DNA from: Streptomyces roseochromogenus subsp. oscitans DS 12.976
GTDB taxonomy: Bacteria > Actinomycetota > Actinomycetes > Streptomycetales > Streptomycetaceae
Assembly: GCF_000497445.1 (NCBI RefSeq)
Contig: NZ_CM002285.1
Span: 290,938 to 354,937, forward strand
DNA: 64,000 nucleotides
Direction: 5' to 3'
Shown: positions 16,440 through 25,359 of the stretch, one piece after another
How positions within the stretch are numbered: position 1 is the first letter of the stretch
Layout of the letters: every line of letters begins with the position of its first letter
Made by a program: the position numbers and the translations under genes
Notes under the pieces: model-generated
Databases searched by the model: none
Told to the model about the DNA's origin: nothing
The model's input: the letters and a program-made list of their open reading frames with translations, nothing else

Positions 16440-17921
16440 TTAGAGATCATTGCCCGCGTACGACAGGTTGAAGCTCTTGTTGGTCAGCGGGAAGTCCGGG
16501 ACGATCGTGTCCGCCAACGCGACCGGCAGCGCCGGCCAGTTGAAGAACGACGGGTCGACCGGCTTGACCCGGGTCAGCGTGCCGTCGGGGGCGAGTTCGA
16601 CGCGGGTGGCGATGGTGCCGCGCCAGCCCTCGACCAGGCCCACGCCGGTGCCGGGGCCCGAGCCGGGCGGCAGCTGGGGCGCGAGCATCGCCCGGGAAGC
16701 CTCCAGTCCGTCGGTGAACCGCTGGATCAGGGCGAGGGAGGTCTCGATCTCCTCGGCGCGGATGAGGAAGCGAGCCAGGACATCACCGCTGTCGTGGACG
16801 GGCACGTCGAGTTGCGGACCGTATCCGGTGAACGGGTGCGCCACGCGGGCGTCGTCGGCGATGCCGCTGGCGCGAGCGACGTAGCCGAGGCAGCCGATCT
16901 CCCGGGCCGCGGCGGTGTGCAGGATGGCGGTGCCGGTGAAGCGGTCGCGGACAGTGGAGTGGCCGAGGGCGAGGTCGGCGATCTCCCGGATGTCCTCGCC
17001 CATCGCTCTCAGCCGGGCCGGGTCGGGCACAGCGTGCAGGGCCGCCCCGCCAGGTACGACGCCTCCGCGCAGCAGCCGGTGCCCGGTGACTTCCCTGTTG
17101 AGGCGCAGGAGTTTCTCGCGGACGCGCTGGGCGTGGGCGTTGAGGATGCCGTGGCCGACGTCGTTGCAGAGCATGCCGAGGTCGGCTACGTGGTTGTGGA
17201 CGCGCTCCAGTTCGAGCAGGAAGGCGCGGGCGCGCTGGGCCTCTTCCGGGACCTCTGTGCCGGTGGCCTCCTCGACGGCCAGGCAGTACGCCAGGGCGTG
17301 GCCGACGGCCGTGTCGCCGCTGACGCGTTCGGCGAGCGGGAGTCCGGCGGCCACCGAGCGTCCCTGGAACAGCTTTTCCACCCCTTTGTGGACGAACCAG
17401 AGGCGGGCCTTGAGCCTCAGGATGGTCTCGCCTACGACGGAGAAACGGAAGTGGCCGGGTTCGATCAGACCGGCGTGCACCGGCCCGACCGGGATCTCGT
17501 AGACGCCGTCGCCTTCCACCTCCAGGAAGGGGTACGGGCCCTCCTGCTCACCAAAGGCGGGTGGCGGCCCGGCATCAGGGCGCATCGGGTACCAGCCGCG
17601 CGGCCAGTGGAAGTGGCGTACGAGGCGGCGCGGGAGCGGGTGGTCGAGGGGGACGATGCCGAACAGGTCACGCATCTCGCGCTCGAACCGGCCTGCGGGA
17701 TAGGAGAGATGAGCCAGCGTGGGCACTTCGGGACGGTCGGGGTCGAGGCGGACGTGCAGTTCCGTACGGGTGTCGGGCGGGCCGGCCACGAACAGGTACA
17801 CCACGCGCGGCCCGGCCTCGTCGAGGTGGGCCGCGACCAGCGCGAGCCGGTGCCCGCCGGTCAGCAACTCATGGGCCTGCCTGTGTAGTTCGGTGATGTC
17901 GATCTCGTGCGTGGTACGCAT
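16440..17921 (-). CDS. HycE/HyfG-like large subunit (NuoC-NuoD fusion) without NiFe ligands
   Basis: 493 residues. The N-terminal 130 are NuoC-like (HLSYPAGRFEREMRDLFGIVPLDHP). The rest is NuoD/hydrogenase-large-like (PVGPVHAGLIEPGHFRFSV, KGVEKLFQGR, ERVSGDTAVGHALAYC, ELERVHNHVADLGMLCNDVG). NiFe hydrogenases carry CxxC near the SGDTAVGH position and a second CxxC at the C-terminus. Here there is no CxxC, and the C-terminal site reads DPSFFNWPAL, so the protein cannot hold a NiFe centre. It is the peripheral subunit closest to the membrane arm and last in its operon, 4 nt after the previous stop. It resembles M. tuberculosis hycE (Rv0087). Confidence 0.9.
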   Translation of the reverse strand: MRTTHEIDITELHRQAHELLTGGHRLALVAAHLDEAGPRVVYLFVAGPPDTRTELHVRLDPDRPEVPTLAHLSYPAGRFEREMRDLFGIVPLDHPLPRRLVRHFHWPRGWYPMRPDAGPPPAFGEQEGPYPFLEVEGDGVYEIPVGPVHAGLIEPGHFRFSVVGETILRLKARLWFVHKGVEKLFQGRSVAAGLPLAERVSGDTAVGHALAYCLAVEEATGTEVPEEAQRARAFLLELERVHNHVADLGMLCNDVGHGILNAHAQRVREKLLRLNREVTGHRLLRGGVVPGGAALHAVPDPARLRAMGEDIREIADLALGHSTVRDRFTGTAILHTAAAREIGCLGYVARASGIADDARVAHPFTGYGPQLDVPVHDSGDVLARFLIRAEEIETSLALIQRFTDGLEASRAMLAPQLPPGSGPGTGVGLVEGWRGTIATRVELAPDGTLTRVKPVDPSFFNWPALPVALADTIVPDFPLTNKSFNLSYAGNDL

Positions 17922-17925
17922 CGAT

Positions 17926-19524
17926 TCAGCCTCCGATCGCCTTGGCGGCGGCGTGCAGCAGGTCGGTGAGGGGGCCGAGAGACATACCCAGGGCGGCACA
18001 GGCGGCCAAGCCCACAGCGAGGGGCCAGACGGCGGCACCCTCCCGGCACGCGGGCGGTGCCGGTGCCGGGCCCAGCAGTATCCGTGCGGTGCGCACGGCG
18101 AGCGCGGCGAAGGCGACGAGCACGAGCAGGAAGGCGACCGCCGTAGCCCAGGCGAGGCCACTGTCGGCGAGGAAACCGGCGCGGGCGATGCCGAGTTCGG
18201 AGGCGAACAGGCTGGACGGCGGGAATGCCATCAGCGCCACCACCGCGAGCCCGAACATCCCCGCCGGTGCCGGCGTGCGGGCGAGGAGCCCGCGCACCCG
18301 TCCGATCTTCGTGGTGCCGGTCAGTTGGAGGATGCGGCCTGAGGCGCAGAACGCGACGGACTTGGCGAGTCCGTGGCCGGCGATGTGCAGCAGCGCGGCG
18401 GAGAGGGCGAGGGGGCTGCCGATCGCCGTGGCCAGGGCGATCAGGCTCATGTGCTCCATGCTGGAGTAGGCGAGCATGCGCTTGTAGTCGCGCTGGGCGA
18501 GCAGCAGTCCGGCCGCGAGGGCGAGAGTGAGCAGGGCGATCCCGGCCAGCAGGATCCGGGTGAAGTCAACACCGAGCGCTGCGTCCGCGATGACCCGGTA
18601 GCGCAGGACCGCGGCGAAGGCGACGGACAGCAGGACACCGGACATCAGCGCGGACACCGGTGCGGGGGCCTGGCTGTGGGCGTCCGGCAGCCAGGCGTGC
18701 AGCGGGATCAGACCGGCCTTGGCGCCGAAGCCGAGCACGACCAGGGTGATGCCGAGCCGGGTCACCGCCGGGTCGAGGCGGTCGGCGCGGGCGACGAGGG
18801 TGGGCCAGTCGAGCGCCCATGCCTCGGCGATGCCGGCCTGCCGGGCCGCGTAGTAGAGCAGCACGGTGCCGAGGAAGGCGAGCGCGATGCCGGCCGAGCA
18901 GACCACCACATACTTCCAGGCGGCCTCCACGGAGGCGCGCGTGTGGCGGTGGCCGACGAGGAACGCGGTGACGATGGTGGTGGCCTCGACAGCCACCCAC
19001 AGCACGCCGAGGTTCGCGGTGACGACGGCCAGGCACATCGCGGCCAGGAACGCCTGGACGAGGACGTGGTAGCGCCACACGCTCCGGTCACCGGCCCGTC
19101 CGGCGTCCCGTTCGCTTCGCAGATAGGCCGGGGCTGACCCGCAGGCGATCAACGCGATGCTTCCGACGACCAGCAGCATCCAGGCGGTCAGCGCGTCCGC
19201 GCGCAGGAGGCCCGAGAACGCCCGTCGAGGTTCGCCGGCGATCACGTCCGTCGCGAGCAGGCTCCCGCACGTAAGGATCGCGGCGGGTGAGACGAGACCG
19301 GCCCAGTCCCGCACAGGCCGCTGGGGCACCTTGACAGGCTCAGGTGTCTCCGCCACCACGACGTAGCCCTGCGCGGACGTCGCCTGCTGGGCCTCGCTGA
19401 GCGCAGTGGTCACCGCTGCGGCGGTCGAGCGAGTACGCAGGCCGGTCAGCGCATAGGCCCCGGCGGCCAGCAGGGGCACGGCCGGGGGCGCGCAAAGCAG
19501 GAGTGCAGAAGCGGTCGGGCTCAT
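17926..19524 (-). CDS. HycQ/HyfF-like proton-translocating membrane subunit
   Basis: 532 residues with about fourteen hydrophobic segments and the NuoL/M/N antiporter signature: FGAKAGLIPLHAWLPDAHSQ with the conserved Lys and His, then APAPVSALMSG and YKRMLAYSSMEHMSLIALA. Such subunits carry protons across the membrane in complex I and group-4 hydrogenases. Its ATG overlaps the upstream TGA by one base (TGATG), so it is translationally coupled. In the M. tuberculosis counterpart operon this is hycQ (Rv0086). Confidence 0.9.
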   Translation of the reverse strand: MSPTASALLLCAPPAVPLLAAGAYALTGLRTRSTAAAVTTALSEAQQATSAQGYVVVAETPEPVKVPQRPVRDWAGLVSPAAILTCGSLLATDVIAGEPRRAFSGLLRADALTAWMLLVVGSIALIACGSAPAYLRSERDAGRAGDRSVWRYHVLVQAFLAAMCLAVVTANLGVLWVAVEATTIVTAFLVGHRHTRASVEAAWKYVVVCSAGIALAFLGTVLLYYAARQAGIAEAWALDWPTLVARADRLDPAVTRLGITLVVLGFGAKAGLIPLHAWLPDAHSQAPAPVSALMSGVLLSVAFAAVLRYRVIADAALGVDFTRILLAGIALLTLALAAGLLLAQRDYKRMLAYSSMEHMSLIALATAIGSPLALSAALLHIAGHGLAKSVAFCASGRILQLTGTTKIGRVRGLLARTPAPAGMFGLAVVALMAFPPSSLFASELGIARAGFLADSGLAWATAVAFLLVLVAFAALAVRTARILLGPAPAPPACREGAAVWPLAVGLAACAALGMSLGPLTDLLHAAAKAIGG

Positions 19525-20216
19525 CAGTCGTGCAGCTCCCACAGGTCGTCGATGTCGGTGGTGCCGAACGCTGCCCGCATCCGGGTGGTGAGGATCTGCA
19601 GCACCAGCACCGCCAGCAACACGTCGAAGGAGACGCCGAGTTCGACGATGAGCGGCACACCGGAGGTGCCCAGGAAGGCGGTGGCGGTGATGCCGTTGTC
19701 CAGCAGCAGGAAGCCGACCACCTGGGCCAGCGCCCGCCTGCGGGTCACCAGCACGAAGAAGCCGATCAGGACCACCGCCAGGCCGACCGGCAGCGCACGG
19801 GTGGCCGGCGTGGGGTCCAGCTGGGTCAGGGGCCGGGCGACGGCGTAGGCGAGCAGGGTGAGCAGGGCGGCGGTGAGCAGCGAGGCGGCGACGTTGACCA
19901 GCGGCTGGGTCTCTCGGGTCTCGGTGCCTCCGGTTCCGTAACGCTGCCGGTCCTCGGTGAGCGCGGCGAGGGCGCGCCGCATGAGATAGGGCAGGACGCC
20001 CGCCCTCAGTACCCCGACGCCGAGGCCCACGGCGACCAGGTCCCACCGTTGTTCGTGCACGCCGAGCAGGACGGCGATGGCGGCGAGGGCTACGCCCTGA
20101 AAAGCGAAGTCCCGGACGATCGCAGCAAGTTCGCGCCGCCACAGCACGATGACGGCCGCCAGGAGGAAGGCGCCGCAGGCCAGGTCGAGGAGCTGGGTGA
20201 ACAGGCCGCTGCTCAT
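19524..20216 (-). CDS. HycP/HyfE-like membrane subunit
   Basis: 230 residues with about seven hydrophobic helices. GAFLLAAVIVLWRRELAAIVRDFAFQG opens the protein, and LVTRRRALAQVVGFLLLDNGITA with SFDVLLAVLVLQILTTRM resembles the NuoK-like end of HyfE proteins. The coupled ATGA overlap with the upstream gene and TGATG with the downstream gene support one transcript. It corresponds to hycP (Rv0085) by order and size. It has no cofactor sites and would serve as membrane scaffold or part of the proton path. Confidence 0.85.
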   Translation of the reverse strand: MSSGLFTQLLDLACGAFLLAAVIVLWRRELAAIVRDFAFQGVALAAIAVLLGVHEQRWDLVAVGLGVGVLRAGVLPYLMRRALAALTEDRQRYGTGGTETRETQPLVNVAASLLTAALLTLLAYAVARPLTQLDPTPATRALPVGLAVVLIGFFVLVTRRRALAQVVGFLLLDNGITATAFLGTSGVPLIVELGVSFDVLLAVLVLQILTTRMRAAFGTTDIDDLWELHD

Positions 20217-21169
20217 GACGCTCCGTTCAGGAAGTACGAGACGGTCACCGCGAGCAGCGCCAGCAGGAAGGAGCCGGCGAGCAGTTCGGGCACGCGGAAC
20301 AGCCGGACCTTGGCCCAGAACACCTCGGCCGCCGCGAGCACCGCGCCCAGGAGCACGAGCTTCGCCGCGAACGCCACCAGGGCCATGGCCAGGGCGGCCC
20401 AGGAGATGCCGGTGGCCACGCCCCAGGGCACGAACAGCGAGGACAGCAGACCGAGCAGCAGGGTGAGCCGCATCTGGGCGCCGAGTTCGACCATCGCGAG
20501 GTCGGGTCCGGCGTACTCCAGCACCATCGCCTCGTGGATCATCGTCAGTTCGAGGTGGGTGGAGGGGTTGTCGACCGGGATCCGTCCCGTCTCCGCGAGG
20601 ACCGCCACCGCGAGGGCGGCGATGGCCAGCAGCCCGGCCGGGGAGGCGAGGCGGGCCGGTTGGTGGGCAGCGCCGGAGACGATCGCCGGGATGTTGGTGG
20701 TCCCGGCCGGTATCGACAAGGCGAACACCGACAGCAGCAGAGTCGGCTCCACCAGCGCGGCGACCGTCATCTCCCGGGAGGCGCCCATCCCGCCGAACGC
20801 CGTGCCGGTGTCCAGGCCCGCCAGGGCGAGCGCGAGGGTGCCGAGCGCGATCAGCGCGACCACCACGATGAGGTCCGCGTGCCCGCTCACCGGAGTGTCC
20901 GTGGACAGCAGCGGCACCAGCGCGGCGGCCACCACGGTGGTCGCGACCAGCAGGGCCGGGGCGGCGCGGAACGCGGGCCCGGTACCCACCGGCGTGATGG
21001 GCTCTTTGCGCAGCAGTTTGCGCGTGTCCCGCCAGGGCTGGAACACCCCGGCTCCGGCACGGCCCTCCAGGCGGGCCCGCACCTGCCGCATCCACCCGGT
21101 CAGCAGCGGCGCCCCGGCCGCGACGACCACGACCTGGCCGGCGACGGCCACGTACCCGATCCCGCTCAT
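20213..21169 (-). CDS. HycD/HyfC/NuoH-like membrane subunit
   Basis: 318 residues and about eight helices. RARLEGRAGAGVFQPWRDTRKLLRKEPI matches the NuoH/HycD cytoplasmic loop, and ETGRIPVDNPSTHLELTMIHEAM with EYAGPDLAMVELGAQMR is the acidic family signature lining the quinone/proton channel. It is the membrane anchor for the peripheral arm. Both ends overlap neighbours by 4 nt. It is equivalent to hycD (Rv0084) in M. tuberculosis. Confidence 0.92.
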   Translation of the reverse strand: MSGIGYVAVAGQVVVVAAGAPLLTGWMRQVRARLEGRAGAGVFQPWRDTRKLLRKEPITPVGTGPAFRAAPALLVATTVVAAALVPLLSTDTPVSGHADLIVVVALIALGTLALALAGLDTGTAFGGMGASREMTVAALVEPTLLLSVFALSIPAGTTNIPAIVSGAAHQPARLASPAGLLAIAALAVAVLAETGRIPVDNPSTHLELTMIHEAMVLEYAGPDLAMVELGAQMRLTLLLGLLSSLFVPWGVATGISWAALAMALVAFAAKLVLLGAVLAAAEVFWAKVRLFRVPELLAGSFLLALLAVTVSYFLNGAS

Positions 21170-23202
21170 CACCAGCCCACCGCCAGTACCAGCAGAAGGA
21201 CGACCAGGCCGGCGAAGCCGTAGCCGAGATACAGATGGACGCTGCCGCCCGCCAGCCGCCGCGCCGCCTGTCCGGTCCCGGCCAGCGCCCGCAGCACCGG
21301 CTCGTACAGCCGGTGCTCGATCCGGTCGGGCACCCGGTGCTGGAAGCGCACCCGCTCCACCAGGTACGCCGACTCCCGCACCGGGGTGACGTCCACGTCC
21401 TGCTCGGGCGCGAGGACGTCGTCGAAGACCCGCTGCAACGGCTCGGCGAACGAGGTCGCCGTGTACGTCATGCGCGGCGTCGGCGCCCCTCCCCCGCAGT
21501 CCCACAGCCGGGCGTTCACGCGGCGCCTGCGGCGGCCGTAGAGCCGGGGCAGCACGGTCGCGAGCAGGATCGCGGCAGTGAGGGCGGCCACCACCCACAG
21601 CGGGGACAGCTGCGCGGAGATGTCCGCGAGCCGCACTCTCAGCCCGCCGCCCGTGAGCGCCCCACTGCCCGGCAGTCCGACCGCGCCCACGGCCCGGTCG
21701 AGGCCCTCGCCCAGCAGGCCGGGCACCACCGCCAGCGCCACGATCCCCACAGCGAGCAGAGCCATGCCGACGAGCATGAGCGGTGGCGCCTCCCGTGCCG
21801 AGGCGGCCCGTTCGTCGCGCGGCCGGGCGAAGAAGCAGACGCCGAGCGCCTTGACGAAGACAGCGGCGGCGATGCCGGCGGACAGCGCGATCAACGCCAC
21901 CGAAAGGGGCAGGACGACGGCGACCGCGACTCCGGGCACCGCGAGCCCATGGATGAGGGACTGCAGCAGCAGCCACTCGCTGATGAAACCGTTGCCCGGC
22001 GGCAGCGCCACCGCGCCGAGCGCGGCCAGCGCGAACAGTCCGGCGGTGGCCGGCATCCGGGGACGCAGCCCGCCCAGCCGGTCGAGGTCCCGCAGACCGG
22101 TGGAGCGCAGTACCGATCCGGCCGCGCAGAACAACAGGGCCTTGAACGCGGCATGGTTGACCACGTGCAGCAGGGCCGCCGCGAGCGCCAGCGCGGCCAG
22201 CGGACGGTCGCCGTAGGCGGCGAACAGCCCGCACGCGCCGACCCCGATGAGGACCAGACCCATGTTCTCGCTGGTCGAGTACGCCAGCAGTCGCTTCAGG
22301 TCGGAGGCCATCGCCGCCTGCAGGATCCCGTACACGGCGCTGGCCCCGCCGACCGCGATCAGCCACAGCCACCACCAGGCCGGTCCGCCGCCGAGCAGAT
22401 CGAGCCCGGTGCGGACGAGGCCGTAGACACCGAGGTTGACCATGGCGGCGCTCATCAGCGCCGAGACGGGGCTCGGCGCTTCAGGATGGGCCCGCGGCAG
22501 CCAGGCGTGCAGCGGGACAGCGCCCGCCTTCGAGGTGAACGCCGGCGCCACCAGCACAAAGATCAGCCCGCGTACGGCCGGCGAGATACCGTGCGCGCCC
22601 GAGCGGAGCGCGGCGAAGGTCTCCCCGCCCGCCTGCGCGGCGAACAGCGCGAGCCCGACCAGCAGCAGAACCAGACCGAGGTGGGTCATCACCGTGTACC
22701 AGACACCGGCCTGCCGTACCGGCGGGCGCTCCCGGTGCTCGGCGAGGACCAGCAGCAGCGAGGCGAGCGCCATCAGCTCCCACAGCAGCAGGAACGTGGA
22801 CACCGAGGCCGCCACCGGTACGAGCAGCAGCGTGAGCGCGAACAACGGCAGCACCGCCTGCGCCGACCGTGACCCGAGCCCGTGCGCGCCGCGCCCGGCC
22901 GCGTAGCCGACGCCGTACACCGCGACCGCGGCCACGACCGCCCCCGCCACCGCCATGAACAGCCCCGCCAGCGCATCCACCGCCACATGCGCCCCCGCCA
23001 GCGGCAACAGCCCAGGGTAGACGGCCGTCCACCGGCTTCCGCCCAGCGCGGCCACACCCGCCGCGCCACCGCTCACCCCCACCCCGGCCGTCAAGACCCC
23101 GACGACCGGGATGCGGGCACGGTACGGCAGTCCGAGTCCGGCCAAAGCGCCCGCGCCGCCCAGCCCGGTGGCCGTCGCGAGGGCGACCGGAATCACGCTC
23201 AC
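21169..23202 (-). CDS. HyfB-like (NuoL-type) antiporter subunit
   Basis: 677 residues starting at GTG 23202, which overlaps the NuoB-like TGA (GTGA). It has about sixteen helices and the antiporter core TSKAGAVPLHAWLPRAHPEA, followed by PSPVSALMSAAMVNLGVYGLVR and LKRLLAYSTSENMGLVL. A 100-residue hydrophilic stretch near 550-650 with CGGGAPTPRMTYTATSFAEP precedes a last helix, as in HyfB/Rv0083. It carries protons in the membrane arm, forming one of two antiporter-like subunits in this complex. Confidence 0.92.
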   Translation of the reverse strand: MSVIPVALATATGLGGAGALAGLGLPYRARIPVVGVLTAGVGVSGGAAGVAALGGSRWTAVYPGLLPLAGAHVAVDALAGLFMAVAGAVVAAVAVYGVGYAAGRGAHGLGSRSAQAVLPLFALTLLLVPVAASVSTFLLLWELMALASLLLVLAEHRERPPVRQAGVWYTVMTHLGLVLLLVGLALFAAQAGGETFAALRSGAHGISPAVRGLIFVLVAPAFTSKAGAVPLHAWLPRAHPEAPSPVSALMSAAMVNLGVYGLVRTGLDLLGGGPAWWWLWLIAVGGASAVYGILQAAMASDLKRLLAYSTSENMGLVLIGVGACGLFAAYGDRPLAALALAAALLHVVNHAAFKALLFCAAGSVLRSTGLRDLDRLGGLRPRMPATAGLFALAALGAVALPPGNGFISEWLLLQSLIHGLAVPGVAVAVVLPLSVALIALSAGIAAAVFVKALGVCFFARPRDERAASAREAPPLMLVGMALLAVGIVALAVVPGLLGEGLDRAVGAVGLPGSGALTGGGLRVRLADISAQLSPLWVVAALTAAILLATVLPRLYGRRRRRVNARLWDCGGGAPTPRMTYTATSFAEPLQRVFDDVLAPEQDVDVTPVRESAYLVERVRFQHRVPDRIEHRLYEPVLRALAGTGQAARRLAGGSVHLYLGYGFAGLVVLLLVLAVGW

Positions 23203-23681
23203 CGCCCGGTCACTGTCCTGAGCGCGGCCACGATCGCCTCCGGCTCCGGCGGGCACCCCGGCACCGCCAGATCCACCGGTACGACGTCGGAGACCGCGCC
23301 CTCGACGCCGTTCCCGCCGGCGAACTCCCCGCAGTCGAGGGCGCAGTCCCCCACCGCCACCACCAGCCGCGGCTCGCCCATCGCCGCCACCGTACGGCGC
23401 AGCGGCTCGGCCATGTTCCGGGTCACCGGCCCCGTCACCAGCGCCACGTCCGCGTGCCGGGGCGAAGCCACCAGCCGCGCCCCGTACCGCTCGGCGTCGT
23501 ACACCGGGTTGAAGGCCGCGGCGATCTCGATCTCGCAGCCGTTGCACGAGCCCGCGTCCACACAGCGCACCTGCACCGAGCCGCCGAACTGCCGTGCCTT
23601 CTCCGGCACTTCCCCGTCCGGGCCTGGCGGTGCGGGTTCGGCGACCCGCCCGGTGGCCCGGATCTTACGCAACAGGCCCAT
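23199..23681 (-). CDS. NuoB/HycG-like small subunit with 4Fe-4S cluster
   Basis: 160 residues. All four cluster ligands are present: CNGCE (Cys46, Cys49), GDCALDCG (Cys113) and VPGCPPEP (Cys143), the pattern of the N2/proximal cluster. It is the first gene of the six-gene operon, with a GGGAGG site just upstream of ATG 23681. M. tuberculosis Rv0082 is the positional counterpart. Neither a ferredoxin-like (NuoI/HyfH) subunit nor a HyfD-type subunit is encoded nearby, so the electron donor to this cluster is unknown. No GGGCC palindrome was seen in the 90 nt upstream. Confidence 0.9.
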   Translation of the reverse strand: MGLLRKIRATGRVAEPAPPGPDGEVPEKARQFGGSVQVRCVDAGSCNGCEIEIAAAFNPVYDAERYGARLVASPRHADVALVTGPVTRNMAEPLRRTVAAMGEPRLVVAVGDCALDCGEFAGGNGVEGAVSDVVPVDLAVPGCPPEPEAIVAALRTVTGR

Positions 23682-23879
23682 GAACCCTCCCGATTGCTGG
23701 TGAGGACTGTCCGCAGGCGGCCAAACAGGGATTCCTACGGCTGGAGTTACGGCATTTTTCCGGCACTTTGCTTACTTTGAGGAGCTTTTGTCGCCTCGAC
23801 TGCGCTCCCTGACCGAACGGGCACGAGCCTGGGAGCGGAAGGGGAAGGCGACCGTCTCCCTCTGCCGCAGAGCGCTGTC

Positions 23880-24055
23880 CAGCTCGCGGGAGACGGCCGT
23901 CGATCGAGGGCCGTGATCGTGCGCGCCACTCGCAGCAGTTCCGCCACGTCCGGGCTGGTCAGCGAGTAGTACACCGTTCGAGCCCTCCTTGTGGGTCCGG
24001 ACCAGGTTCGCCCGCCGCAGCACGGCCAGCTGCAGGGACAGGTGGGCGGGCTCGA
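23880..24055 (-). pseudogene. ArsR-family regulator remnant (Rv0081-like position)
   Basis: Two minus-strand frames share one winged-helix region: EPAHLSLQLAVLRRANLVRTHKEGS in one, then TVYYSLTSPDVAELLRVARTI in another. This is the recognition helix and wing of an ArsR repressor, broken by a frameshift at about 23978 and lacking its N-terminus. In M. tuberculosis the ArsR gene Rv0081 directly precedes the Rv0082-0087 operon, so this is likely the decayed counterpart. Confidence 0.65.
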
Positions 24056-24077
24056 TGCCCACTTCGGCCCTCGTCCC

Positions 24078-24350
24078 ATGGGCGAGGCGGAGGTCGGTCA
24101 CCGTCTTGGGGTGCACACGCAGGACCGTGTCGTGCGGGCCGTTCGTCCAGCCCGCGAGCGTGCGGCGATAGTGGGCGGCCTCGTCGGGATCGGCGATCAC
24201 CTCGGCGGGGCCGGTGACAGTCACCGTCACAGCCTCGGGGAGCGAGGTCGGCTGGACAGGGGTGCGCACGATCAGGCGGCCGTGCTCCCACACATACCGT
24301 GCGGGCTACGACCATCACCTCACGCTGTACGAACGCCAGCCGTCCCAGCA
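24078..24350 (-). pseudogene. pyridoxamine-phosphate-oxidase-like remnant
   Basis: LGRLAFVQREVMVVA (near 24305-24350) in one frame is followed in another by VWEHGRLIVRTPVQP, TVTGPAEVIADPDEA and LAGWTNGPHDTVLRV. This is the flavin-binding barrel of PNPOx-like proteins. A frameshift near 24297 splits it, and its C-terminus runs straight into the ArsR remnant, so the two are fused scraps. Confidence 0.55.
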
Positions 24351-24399
24351 CTCTCCCAGCAGCCACAGCGCCTCCGCGCCGAAACACCCGACCATGCGC

Positions 24400-25030
24400 C
24401 TCCAGGTGGTCGCGGGCTCCCCGGATCGCCTCGGGCGTGGTGGCGTACGCCGCTTCAGCTCCGGCGCGCAGGGCGAGGGCGACCTCGACCATGCGGACCG
24501 CGGTGGCCGGCAGGACACCGGCAAGCGCCGCCAGCGGGATCTTCGCCACCAGGGGTGCCGCAGCGAAGACGATCACAGCGAAGACCACGGCGTGCGTGGA
24601 CGCGGTCGGCCGGCAGCCCGCGCCCGTGCGCACGCGGACGGCGGTGTGGGCGATGGCGCCGAGGTCCGGGGCGTCGCCGAACAGCGGGGCGGCGATGTTG
24701 GCCGGGTCCTGACCGAACAGCTCGCGGTCGGGGTCGTGCTTCTGCCCGACCGTCGTGCCGTCCGCGACCGACGCGGACAACAGGGACTCCAGTCCGCGAG
24801 GGCCGCGACGGCCACCGCCGGGGCGAGCAAGGTGCCCAGTGAACCCAGGTCGAGGAAGGACAACGAGGGAACGGGCAGCCCGGGCGGTAGATCGCCGATC
24901 GGCTTGGCCGCGTCCCGGTCCGCGACCCGCGCGACGATCGTCGCGGTGATCACGGCGAGGATGGAGAAGGGGATCGTCGGCCGCAACCGCGGCACCAGCC
25001 AGTACGTCCGCGGCCACCGCACCGCGAAGC
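24400..25030 (-). pseudogene. SulP-family anion transporter remnant
   Basis: Two frames give the core of a SulP permease: IPFSILAVITATIVARVAD and LGSLGTLLAPAVAVAALA, then after a frameshift near 24790 GLESLLSASVADGTTVGQK, LFGQDPANIAAPLFGDAP and APLVAKIPLAALAGVLPAT. The GLESLLSA and NQELxxQGxxN-like signatures are clear. The first half and the STAS domain are missing. An intact SulP gene lies at 58500-60209. Confidence 0.7.
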
Positions 25031-25057
25031 TCGGAGAGCGTGCTCCGCGCGGAACCG

Positions 25058-25273
25058 CTAGCCGTTGGGCCAGTCGTACGGTCCGCCGCCGCGCCACTCG
25101 ATCAGTTCGGGGTCGTCGATCGCCTTGCCGGCGGTCGGCAGGTCCGCGCGGTGCAGGAAGTCAAGGACGTCGAACAGGCTGTACGCAGTGCCCGCGCCCT
25201 CGCCGTGGATCGTCACCCGCCGTCCGCCGTCCTGCGCGGGCGGGAGCACAACGACTGGAGGGCGCGCATTCAT
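25058..25273 (-). CDS. small conserved-looking hypothetical protein
   Basis: 71 residues from ATG 25273. The sequence is globular and acidic at the end: VTIHGEGAGTAYSLFDVLDF, LHRADLPTAGK, then DPELIEWRGGGPYDWPNG. It has no membrane segment or cofactor motif, and I cannot name a family. It lies 86 nt beyond the CBS gene on the same strand, so it may be co-transcribed. Codon third positions are GC-rich like the neighbours, which supports it as real. Confidence 0.6.
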   Translation of the reverse strand: MNARPPVVVLPPAQDGGRRVTIHGEGAGTAYSLFDVLDFLHRADLPTAGKAIDDPELIEWRGGGPYDWPNG

Positions 25274-25359
25274 GACACCAGCATGCCCCGAAAACATTCC
25301 AATAGCCTGGGGCGTCCGTCCCGGCCCCGGGGCACGACCAGGCCAACACCACCCACCCG

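Noticed and set aside
16440..23681. Formate hydrogenlyase or NiFe hydrogenase
   Set aside because: The large subunit lacks both CxxC nickel sites and there is no formate dehydrogenase or ferredoxin subunit.
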